Positions 20,301 through 32,300 of a stretch of DNA of 64,000 nt are shown here, one piece after another. A model generated the notes under the pieces. It was not told the origin of the DNA. It saw nothing but the letters and a program-made list of their open reading frames with translations, and did no database searches. The position numbers and the translations under genes are program-made. Origin of the DNA: Ornithodoros turicata (Eukaryota > Arthropoda > Arachnida > Ixodida > Argasidae); contig NC_088202.1 in the NCBI RefSeq assembly GCF_037126465.1, forward strand, positions 86,780,160 to 86,844,159. Direction: 5' to 3'. Position 1 is the first letter of the stretch, and the number at the start of each line of letters is the position of its first letter.

Positions 20301-23300
20301 TGGGGACACTTGTCACAAACGAGGGACCAGAAAGTGACACAAAATGTCAATCAGATCCGCTTCTTCAAGGAAACGTAAGCGAGCTTTCAATGCTGCCGCT
20401 TGATGATTGAATGGCTAAGGACCCAGGAGTTTTAAAGGTCAAATAGCCGGGCGTCCAGGCGAGCCAGACTTGCTTCTAGTGTCCTGCAACTGTCGGCATA
20501 CTTGGAGCACTTGAGGAGGATGTGCTCTGTGTCCTCGACAATATCGCACTCACTGCAGTTTGGAGATGGTGACTTGGCCAGTTTATAGAGCAACACACCT
20601 CTGTACGGGACATTCGGCCGGAGCCTATTTTATGCAGGAGACAGGCTGCTTGTCGAGGAAACGACGGAGGTGCTTGGAAGCGTAGCCTGTACAAGCGCCC
20701 TGTACAACTGCGAAGATCGAGGAGATCCTCAGCCAAGAGAGTTGCACATTTGTTGTCTCAGTTCACGTATCATGCTCTCTGCGTCCCTTATGGTGAAGTA
20801 TAAATGGCCTTTATTTGAACGTGGCCGTGTTGAAGTGCTCGGTGCGCAGCAGCATCCGCAGCCTCGATACCGGCTATGCCGCAGTGACCAGGAATCCACT
20901 GTATAGAATGATATCATCACCTGTGAGACTGCGGCATATCATATAGGTGCAGCACATCATGGACAATTAGGGCCAGAGGCCCTGTGATGAGCAGAGAGGC
21001 TAACGACTCTAGGCCACATCTTAAGCCACCGTTCACAGACCACTGAGAGCACATGGGTTGAGAAATGATGAAGCTCAGTGCCAGACGGATCTCGTGGAGC
21101 TAGGCTGCTGAAGCCGAGGTTATGTATGACAGCTGTGCTGATCTTTCGACACCCATCACAGGAACCACGAACGCACATGACGAGCCAGATGTCGTTGTGG
21201 GTGCGCATCGGTGAAGAGTTGTATTCTACCCGCCGATCTCTAAATTAAGTCTAGACTGGAGGACGTGAGTCGATACATCTTTCCGGCGTGGTAGACCCGG
21301 GATATGGACCCTCACTTCAGGAGGTTGTAGAGCCCATGTTGGAACAGCTGGGTACATACAGGGTGTCCACGCTAAGTGTGAACAGATTTTTTAAAAATAT
21401 ATATAACACTTTTTCCAAGATGAAATCAATATAGCATATGCTGAAGGGCACTCCCTAGCAGGGCATTAGCAAAGTCCAAAGGCAATGTCTTAATTAACTT
21501 TCATTAATTAACTTTTTAATTATAAAAGCTACAAAGTTGTCCCAATGAGAACATCTGTTCCTTTCGGTCACCTGATATCGTAGCCGTTTTCAGAACAAAA
21601 ATCCGTTCGATAGATCGCCCGTAAAAAATTCGTGAAGGAACGCCATTTTTTTCTTTATTTTGTTCATTGCGCTTCTTAGAAGACGCGTATTTCCTTCATC
21701 CCCAACGGGAGGGGGGGAAGGAGCACAGTGCCGCCTCATGCGTCGAAGATGAGCTTTAACTTGCGGAAACAAAACAAAAACAAATGTATCGGGTGGCTCT
21801 ATCGGAACTGGCCTTATCTTGGGTTGCATTTTCTGTTTCCTTTTAATCTTTTTCCAGGACGCGGGAGGCGATAGTGTGCTCTTTCTCCCTCTCACATTGG
21901 AGGTGAAAGAAAGACGCGTCTTCTAAGAAGCGCAATGAACAAAATAAAGAAAAAAAATGGCGTTCCTTCACGAATTTTTTGCGGGCGATCTACCGAACGG
22001 ATTTTTGTTCTGAAAACGGCTACGATATCAGGTGACCGAAAGGAACAGATGTTCTCATTGGGACAACTTTGTAACTTTTATAATTAAAAGTTAATTAATG
22101 AAAGTTAATTAAGACATTGCCTTTGGACTTTGCTAATGCCCAGCTAGGGAGTGCCCTTCAGCATATGCTATATTGCAATTGATTTCATCTTGGAAAAAGT
22201 GTTATATATATTTTTAAAAAATCTGTTCACACTTAGCGTGGACACCCTGTATGCTGCTTGTATTTAGGGAGAACGAACCGTTGTGCCTGGATAGCATGAG
22301 TGAACGCAGCGCTGGAGCGTCGCAATATGGCTCGAAGCAGAGGATGGCGATGATGACGCGTTGCCAGTCGAGAGAAGTGGCGAAACGACTCTTGCATCCT
22401 GAGAACGCGTACAGATGTTTCCCGTGCCTCTACTATGGCTACCGTATCGGAAGCCGCTCGAGGAACGGCAAGACATAGCTTACTATACTCTTTGCAAGAA
22501 TGGTTTGTAGTGCTTGCTCTGTCGTGAGAGGGAGGTTGTGAAGCACCGGTATGTGGTATCAGTAAATCATTTTACACCTTTATTTGCTCAAACAAGGTGT
22601 ATTCTTATAAAAACACCCTTTTCTATTCCACAAAGAGTGCAAAAAGTGCATTACTAAAGGTGTAATATCGACATACACCACGTTTTATCCAATGTGGATC
22701 ATTAAGGGTGTAAAGTGGGGTGTTGAAATAGGTGCTTTCCGTCGAATGCACCTTTTTTACACCCATTTGATTTGGGAGTATGGTGTTAAAAATTGTGTTT
22801 TATTTCGTGAGAGAAAAATTATGCTGGTTTCACAGCTCCGCTCAGCAAGTAATCACATTATAGACGATAGCCTGAGTTAAAAACAGTATTTGACAGGGAG
22901 GGATGTTAGAAATGTAGCTTATATCTTTGTCTCGTTGCAAGCGTGGGTGCTAATTGCAAAAACACATTCCCGCCACCGCTACAAGCGTTTCCCTCCCCAC
23001 CACATGTAACGAACGTGCCCCAAGAAATTTTATTTCAGTATATGATACATCCGACACGCCATAGGCTACTGAAGGTGCCCTAGATCTCTTTATGCCTTTG
23101 CACTCAGGTTGGTCCCATAGTGTTAACAAGCTAACGAGGCGTGCCTGCGACGCACTGCACTCCGGTTTGGGTTCTACGATGGAACCACGGCTGGAAGTCT
23201 ACCGTGTTCGCGGTGCTGCTTGCAAGAACGTCGAACTGTGTGTCTCGGCCAGTGGTGTCGGTATGCTGCCGCGGAAGCCTCTATTACACTATTTGCAAGG

Positions 23301-26300
23301 GAATATTTGCTAGCAAATAATTCCATCATAAAAGGTGTTTTCAATAGAATACTCCAATTTTAAGGGTATTTTTGTTTTGAAACACCCGTTAGAACAGTGT
23401 TTTCTTAGGAATACACTTAACTAAAGGGTGTATTAGAAAACACCCATCATTTGAGTGTAAAGGCAACACCAAAAAGGTGTGCGCCATGGGACAAGCCATT
23501 TACACCAAAAAAGTGTAAAAAAGTTTACTGTGTACGCTAACAACTGGCGTATGAGGGATCAGTGAACGCCAATCATTGCTTTCGTCGAGTTACCCCATCG
23601 AGAGCCGCAGATATCTCAGTACATTGAGTCTACTCTCCGGTCTTGCCTTTAGACAATGCACCTCCGCCGCAAACAAGAAACTCTGATCCAGAGTAACCCC
23701 AGAAATCTATGATGAGGCACTCGGCGTATCTGGAAGCTGCCAATGTGCAGTTGAAATATCTTAGATGCCGGCGCGTAAAGGGAAGCATCACAGTCTTTTC
23801 TGAGGATACGTCCATGGCCCTCTGCAGGAGGAAGGTTTGAACACAGTCCAGGGACTCTAAAGGCGACGCTTCAGGGCTGGCCATTGCTTACCGGACGGTC
23901 ATATGCATATGTCGTCCGCATAAAGACTGATGTACACCAAGCGAATTAACAGGGCGGGCAGCGAAGCTAGAACGACATTAAAAAGATGTAGGATTATTTT
24001 GCTATTCTTTTTTTATCGAATGAACTACTGGCCATCTGTCGACCTACACTAGATCTAGTTAATATGACGCCTCCTGGGTCTGCCTTGTTTGCACCGCCAT
24101 ATGCCACGCCAAGGCTGGGAGGCAAGTCGTGTTCGAATCCCGGCTCCGGCTGTGTTGTTTCGCTGTACTAAGTTTTCCCCAGACGCAGTAAGGCAAATGA
24201 CGGCACAGTATGAGTCCTTTTCGGGACTAAATGAATGTCACGGAGTGAGGACTGCACTTCACGTTTTGTCCTCACAGTTCTACGTGCGCATTCTATTTGC
24301 ATGGATAAAAATACTCTAACCTCGAATTAAACTGACACAACAAGTATACAATCTTGTGGCAAGCATAAGGCACACGTAGAATTTTGACGAGAAAACAAAA
24401 TCACTCACTATTTCTTACTTCATTGCTTAATTATATATGCGGACTATTTGTAGTGCTGGGGAGTAAATTTCAAGGTCAGGGGACTGAAATGAGGAGTAAT
24501 TACAAGCTATGGAAATAGAAGCTGTAATTACTCCTGAATTTACTCATTTTCTTTTTTTTTTCTTACAGTGGACGCTTGTCGGAAGCCGTTGTGGCTTGTA
24601 TGTATAGTGCCATATCCGCTCGGTGGCGTGGTCCATCCGTTTCACTCCCATCTTATATATCCAACACGTCATGGTAGGCTATACTACGACTCCAGCGGTG
24701 GAATTCCTCATGCCGTCATCACCCTGTATTCGTTGTTGTCTGCATGGCAAACAATTCACACCAAAGACATAATTTTTGCAATCGGGGAAACCGGATTTAA
24801 AAACTCTGTTGATGTTGATGTTGATGAAGAAAAATACTATAGGGAGAGGTTGAATTCGTCACACGACAAATGCGGCTACTCCCATAACAGACCCCCCAAA
24901 AACTTGTGTATTGCTCACGCAGGACGAACCGTCAACGTACACAATATTTGTTTCGTGATAAGAGGATAAATGTGTTTGCATTTCTTTGTGTACACACTTT
25001 TCACTCGCCTCTCAGCTTATCTTGGCGTCTTAGCTTCCGAAAATGACGTTTCGAGACCCTCACGAAGACCCTCACCCTTAGACGGCTCACGTTGAAGGAA
25101 GAAAAGCTGAAGAATCCAGGAACCGAAAGGAAGTGTTATACTACATACGATAAGTGTGAGAACTGGTGCACCATCCAGCGGCGCGCTTGTATGCGATAGC
25201 ATGACTGTGGTACACCCCGCAGGATTTTCTGTGCAATGTGCGCGAAGATTGGCCATAGGCATGTTCGACCTGAGAACAGCGTGGGCTAGCCTCTTTTTCT
25301 CCATATATTTATTGACTAAAAGACAACAGAGTCTCGTCTCGTCTCGTCGCTCTCGTCTTTTCAGACTTTTTTTTTTTTTTTTCTTCTTTACTCGACCTGG
25401 AGTGGCTTGTCTCGCAGTGAGCGGGCTCACATCTCCATTTTTTTCTCCTATCATCATCATCGTCATCATCAGAGTGTTTGAAACGTGGCACATGCAATTG
25501 CTTCGGGTTATACTTACGTTTGACGAAGCTTATTTTCACAGTTAAATGTTTCGAACACGACTAAGCGGCGATAGATCGTAGCGCGATCACGATCTATCGA
25601 CCATGGAACGACCAAGAAAACGACCTGTCACTGAGGAATGAAAGCAGAACGGAAAACATGCCAATGTGCACGGAGAGAAAGGTGCAAGAGAAACACCCGA
25701 GCAGCATCAGTTATGTCTTGCTTTGTTGCAGGCCCGTGTACAAAGACAAGGCGCGATGAGGGACTTACCAAGCATGTTGTCGCGCAACGAAATCGGAGAG
25801 CAACTATAGAGACCAATCCCGTGTCGAATGTGGAAGCGGACGTTCAGTTCCAACTGCAGTTCGTGAGCGACGCATTGGGAACACCGTGTTCAGCATATGT
25901 GACCGTTTGTGGTTCGCTAATGACATTATGAAACCGCGAGTTGAATGGGCATCTGTGCACAGAGAGGCGTTTTAAAGAAAAGATGTGCGGAATATTTCAT
26001 CGTATGCTGGATGTGTCGCGTGTCGTTACAGAATCATGGTTACTGCGAAGTTTCGCGAAGCGATAGATTCCCCCCCCCCCCCCCCCCGCATATCCACCGA
26101 CACTCGAAGGACTACCTCAACAGAATCCCATTATCGAGCGCATGGCGTTCTTCAGATTCCGTTTACGCCGATGAGGCGCTGTACGGAGGAGCTGAATTTA
26201 GTATAAAGAGACAAACTGTGAACGTCCCCGTCGACAATGGAATATCTCAGCTACCACGCCAGCTGCTTGAAGAGCGTACAATTAATGTCAACCTAAGGCG

Positions 26301-29300
26301 ACGGAAGATGAACAAAAACTACATACCTACAGGTGATGTCTGAAGAAGGTTGAATTGAAGGCATGGCTGCGTGTACTGTGCTAGAGCACTTACAAAGACC
26401 ATGGGGTCACAGACGATGAATATTTCTTGGGGAGCTTTGCTGACGAGGTACCTCACTACGAAGCACTCAAGGAACTATTGAAACAAGTTGGCGATGTGAA
26501 GGGTCCAGCTAAAGGAAATATTGCACTCGTTCCACAACAAGAGTTGCTCAGTGTGGGATGAATTGAAATGCTTGTAAAATCGCACCTGGACAGAATAGCA
26601 ACCACTAAGCATTATATTAACATATGAATATGCACAGGAATTGTCATATCCCGCAATTTATCTTGGGAAGCCGAAAAAGATCGATCAAAGTGTACGCGCT
26701 GCGGTGTTCGATCTTGCGACCATCGGAGTTAGACGTGAAGATTTCAGGGGAGTTGTGCCTATAGCCATGTCCCTTACGTGGCGATGAATTAAGATTGTTC
26801 GGCTGAGGATCACGAGAGGCATGTCAATTCCGTTTCGTAATACGCATGATGCCGACAAAATTACCAGGAAGGTAATTGAAAACAAAGCGTTGATCGACAA
26901 CAGTCACGAGAGTAACTTTCTGTTTCCTTCTAGCAACTATCTTCTTGAGGAACGGTCCCAGATCAGTGGTCGCAACCCAAAAAGGATGTGTTTGTTATGA
27001 TTAGGCAATTGGGGAGGCCTACTGCGTTTCTCACGCTGAGTGCATCCGAGCTTCACTAGCCGAGGCTACTGGCTCTCCTTGAACAACTGAAACAACACGA
27101 CCGATCGATGTAGACAGTACACATGCTGTATACCGAGCAGAGCTCGTAAACAATGACTCAACAACAACAACAATTACATTATGACGATGAAGTGGGGAGG
27201 TTTTCCACTCGAGGAGTGGAACGCTACCCCATAGCTAGGGGGTCTAATATGAGTGATGACGATGATGAGAGATGACGGTGATGACCGGAGTGGCGATGGC
27301 GATCCTGATCGTGATGGTGGGAATGTCCGAGGTGTCGAGGTCACAATGAGTTCTTTAGGCCAGTCGCCTAAAAAAACCAACTACATGACGTGAGGCCGCC
27401 CTGGAGTGGCCGCGGTGTCCCAAGGGTCGAGGATGCACGACAAGTTGAAGGGGCGGCTGCCAAGGGTGGCAAGCGGTGATTGCAGTGTACGCATCATATA
27501 AGTCCGACAGCGGAGGAGTATGTGCTCTACGTTGGCAAGTACGTACGCCACACTTGTTGCAAATAGGGCTAGCCTCACAGCTTAGCTTGTAGCGATAGAA
27601 CGGAGTGAAGGCCACGTTCACACGTAGCATGCGGATGAGCGACTTCAGGGGACGAGGAAGCTTAGCAGACAGCCAGTATGACACCGTTGGGTCTACACTT
27701 CGCAAAGAGGACCTGGTTGGAATATCCTGTTTCCACCTGTAGGGTAGACCAGGAATCAGACAAATGCCTGAGGAGGGATCTTCTGGCTCCTCTCGAAAGT
27801 ATAATGGGCGTAGAAGGCCGTTGTTGACGTGCAGCGGCAGCGTCGGCCTCGTGATTCCTATAGTTATTCCGCAATGCCCTGGAACCCACTGAAAGGCAAC
27901 GGAGTGAGAGCGTTCTTGTAGAGACTTCAGGGCGCACAGGACATCCATCACCAGTGAGGATAGGGAACCGCGGATGCCCATGTTTTTAATGCACAGGAGA
28001 GCTCCTTTGGAGTCGGTATAAATTACCCATTGCCGCGGTTCTCAGCCTACCGCATATGTCAAGAATAGCAGGATAGCATAAAGCTCAGCGGATGTCGATG
28101 AGGTGTGGTGAGACAGACGACATCCACGTGTAACGGACTCTGACGGAATGGTAAAGGCTGAAGTTGAAGGGTTCCTGGTCGTCGATCCATCCGTGTATAC
28201 AGCGGTACCGTTGCAGTATTGAGCTTCGATGAAGTCAAGGGTAAGTTGCCTAAGTATAACATCAGGATTGCCCTTGGCTTGGCAATGACTTAGTTGCCTG
28301 CGTATCTTTCGGTTTCTCGTACAATAAGGAACATATTGCAGAGGTCCAAGAGTTCTCCATCTTGAAAACGTTGTTCATTTCCTCAAACAGATTGAGTTCC
28401 AAAACACGCGCATATTCTCCTATGGTTGGAAAATGCACCCGATGAAGAAGTGAGCGAAGAGACGCCGCTAAGCGTGAACATGATGGAAAAGCAAGCCGAC
28501 CTCTGTCTGGCTGACCTTTCCTTTTTTCTTTAATAAATCTTCATATGTATCATATATATATGTATATGCATACGCGTTGCAAGAGGTCGGAGCGGGTCTG
28601 CAGGTTCAGCGCTCCATTTTGGTTTATAGAAGCGACTACCACTGTGTTGCCCGTTGCACCTTGATCAAGAGAAAAGAGGACGCTGCCGAGTATAAGCGCT
28701 TGAAAGAGAAATATGAGACAATGCACAAACCTCTGCAAACGACAAGGTGTGGACCCATTCAATAATTTCTGGACCAACAACGTGTTGAATCTCATGAAGA
28801 CGGCCTTGACATTTTGCGAGCAGGTGTTCGACTGCGAGTTGTCATGTTAAAGCATAACACGAATCAAGAGTGGGTGAATGCATTCGATACATGGATTGCG
28901 TCTGTGCTCCATTCAAACATGGATCTACAGGTCATCATCGACGCGTACTCTTGTGCTGCATATGTAATTGGCGACGCGAATAAGTCCCACAGGGGCGTAT
29001 CTAACCTTCACAAACCGATCGTTGAAAAGAGGGGACAGAACCCGGACATCTACTACGGCCCTATAATGAAGTCGATAAGCACAAATATGATGCGTTCATA
29101 GTGTTACGCTTGGATTCAAGAAGCAGCATGAGCGCAGCAGGACGCACGCGCGTGAGACGCGCTCATGAAGAGATGGTCGAGTTGGATAAAAATTCTGCCA
29201 ACATCCTGGAAAGCATAGAAATGCTCGAAAGAAAACATCCTCCAGAAGTACGAAAACAGACCTGCAGAGGCATCGAGAACATATACTTCGCCGAATTTGT

Positions 29301-32300
29301 GTCCGAAACACAAGGTGGTTCGGAGAGAAAATGCTAACATCAGATACGATTCCTACCGATCAGATGACGTCTTCAAATACAAAACGCGAGATGGTGTTCC
29401 TATATCTGCCGTTTTGTACTATGTACCTTTTTCATTGCAACGAGGTTCATTGTGATTCCACCGCCAAATTTCAGCAATATCTGCAACCAGTTGCACAAGA
29501 TTCACATATACGAGGGTTGTTCCATAAGTTTCCGGCCCGAGGTATAAAATGCGCGCGAATTTGAAAATTAAGGACGCGTGGCGCCATCTGTTGGAGGGCC
29601 GGAGCACCACCCTCAACACTCTCCATGCTTTTGTCGGTTGGAGAGCGGCATTTCAAACAGCCAGGGTGCACTCTTCAGTTAAAATTAAAAAAAATCGAGT
29701 ACCGCGCAGTGATAAAATTCTTGACAAAAGAGGGACTTTCGCCTAAAGAAATCAAAGCGCGACTGGACAACGTGTACAGGGAAGCCTCTCCGTCGTACAC
29801 AACGGTAAAATACTGGGCTAAGCAGTTTCGACTGGGGCGAGAGTCTATTGAAGATGATCCACGCGATGGTCGTCCAGTGGAAGTGGTGACACAAGAAAAT
29901 TTGTCTCTTGTCGAGGGGGAAGTGCTGAGCGACAGGCATCTGAAGATGCAGGAAATCTCAGAAAGGCTGGGGCTTTCCAAAACAACCGTTTTCGCATCAT
30001 CGGCGAGGGCATTCACTTGAAAAAGGTCAGTGCGAGATGGGTGCCACGACTTCTCTCGTCAGTTCAAAAGATGGAATGGTGCATACCAGGAGAAGCACCC
30101 CCAAGAAAAGCCAAGGTCACACAGTCCACAAAGAAGATCATGGCAACAATATTTTGGGATTGTCACGGGATCCTCCTCATCGACCTCAAAGAGAGGAACA
30201 CCACAGTTAATGCGACTTATTGTGCTTCACTCCTGCACAGACTGCGAGACACCATCAAGGAAAAGAGGCGCGGCAGGTTGAGTCGAGGTGCCCGGTTGCT
30301 CCAGGACAATGCCCCTGTCCACACGGCTTCTGTTGCCAAGGCTGCACTGAAGGAGTGCGGCTTCGAAGAAATCCACCACCCACCCTACAGTCCAGACTTG
30401 GCACCTAGTGACTACTTCCTGTTCTCAAACTTGCAGAGGGATCTCAGAGGACGGAGATTTCATAACGATAGTGAGGTGCAAGAGGCAGTTTTCCAGCATT
30501 TTGCGGACAAAACTTCGGACTATTTTTTCAAGGGTATAAGAATGCTGGTTGAAAGGTGTCAGAAGTGCATCGAAGTTAAGGGTGACTATGTCGGAGAGTG
30601 ATACACTTGTTTCGTCTCTATGACTATTAAAAGTTGGTCGGGCCGGAAACTTATGGAACCACCCTCGTAAGTTGATTCACATATACTGGAGATTCACATA
30701 TAAATTGCTTTTGGATTATCCCTATCAAGCGAAGGAAAATCCTGAACAGCAACAGTTCTGCAGGATGAGTAGTTCATGTGTTACAAAAATGTACAATGGT
30801 TTCTATGCATTACGCACCCGACCCATGTACTGAACAATATTTTGTAGTAATCCACGCGTTCATAAATGTAGCCACTTACAGAACACAAGACTGAGTGTAC
30901 CACGAAGCACAAGGCGTTCGATATGCGTCATAATGTGGAAAACAGGACAGCGGGTAGGAGTGACTATGTTTAATAGCGGAATAAAAGAAGAATGGTATCA
31001 CGAGATGATTGTGGCTTCGTCCGTTGTCATCACAAAGATATAACTGATAAAGCTCAAGACAGATGTCTAAACACGTCGTTATTTTTGAGACTCATTCGAC
31101 AGAAAACAACGTTCAAAACAAACCAACTAGTTCACTTTGTTCCTTAAAGGGGTTGTGACACTTTGATAGATGTCGTTCATTACATGCACACATTGTGTTG
31201 CACACTAGAGAGTATTGAGGAGAAAATAATTATTTTCACCGCGTCGCACTTGATATAAACCGTTCAACACACGCACTCGTCAAGCTCTGACATCACAGCT
31301 CCGGCCTATTCCCGTTGGAAGTCGTAAGCACGTGACCTCTCTCTCGCTTCTTCACTGGCGGAGACGCCTGCCGTGATGTCAGAGGCGCAAGAGTTTTGAT
31401 ACTCGGTAGTCGCGAAGCCCCCCCCCCCCCCCCCCCCCCCCCCGTTTTCCCGCGATGCTACAAGCTTTCCGATTTCAGTGTGTGGACGGAACACGAGATT
31501 GACGCTGAAATTTGATTTGACACTTCAGTCAGAATGAGTAAACTGGGCTAGGAACCATAGCAAACAGTTTCAGTCATTCGTTTGTATTGGACTGAGCTAC
31601 GTGAAGAAAACGAAAGTCATTCGCAGTTATTCTTTTAAATAATCAATCAATCAATCAAAGTCATTCGCAAATGATGTCACTGTCAATTATTAAGACACCT
31701 GATGATTATGACCGATAGCATATCTGAAGTTATATACAGGTACATTCGTTTTATTTCTTATTCTCGAAACTAGCGAAACATTAGATTATGTCACAAAAAC
31801 GTTCCATTTTAGACGACGTTCAGTTGGATGAGTATTACAAAACAGGAAGGCACAAATCGCAAGGGCGTGGGAGGTGGTAACTATGTTAATGCCTGCGGGC
31901 TGCAACTTTCTCAAGACAAAACATGCTTTACGCTCCTGGGGCCTGGGAAAGGTTGGTCTCATTTACCCACGCTTTCCCTAAATGGAATACCCTTGTCCAG
32001 GGTGAAGACGCAGCGGTACCTCGGCCTTCTGATCAACAGCCGCCTGACGTGGGCGCCACTCACAAAAGACATAAAAACTAAATGTCTGTCGTCACAGAAC
32101 CTTATTCGACGGCTGGGAGGCGCTACATCTGGATGCCCACAACGCACAGTGCTAGCCATTCACCAGGCCACGACCGTCGCCAAGATACTTTATGGACTCC
32201 CATTCGCTTGTCCAAGCGCATCCGCACTACAAGTATTGGAGCAGCTCCACAGAAAGGGGTTAAGGAATGCCCTCGGCATCCCAGTCTTTGCACGAAACGA

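Larger units (their letters stand above)
26190..29470 (+). pseudogene. Helitron Rep/helicase remnant, split by a LINE
   Basis: Rolling-circle transposon protein, read in broken frames. Left part: [19 protein letters not shown] then LRRRKMNKN (26210-26320), [20 protein letters not shown] (about 26400-26460), [17 protein letters not shown] with SASEL (26980-27060). Right part after the [24 protein letters not shown] (28615-28675), [33 protein letters not shown] (28918-28977), [25 protein letters not shown] (29378-29420). These match the Helitron_like_N / helicase-upstream region as I know it. Many stops and shifts. Catalytic Rep HUH motif, helicase domain and CTRR end were not identified. Confidence 0.7.

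Noticed and set aside
24568..24969. 133-codon + frame in Rh intron 1
   Set aside because: No recognisable domain; contains a simple-repeat-derived VDVDVDEE stretch and is bordered by SINE and low-complexity sequence.
25156..25545. 129-codon + frame with a Phe run
   Set aside because: The frame is held open by a T17 tract and low-complexity sequence.
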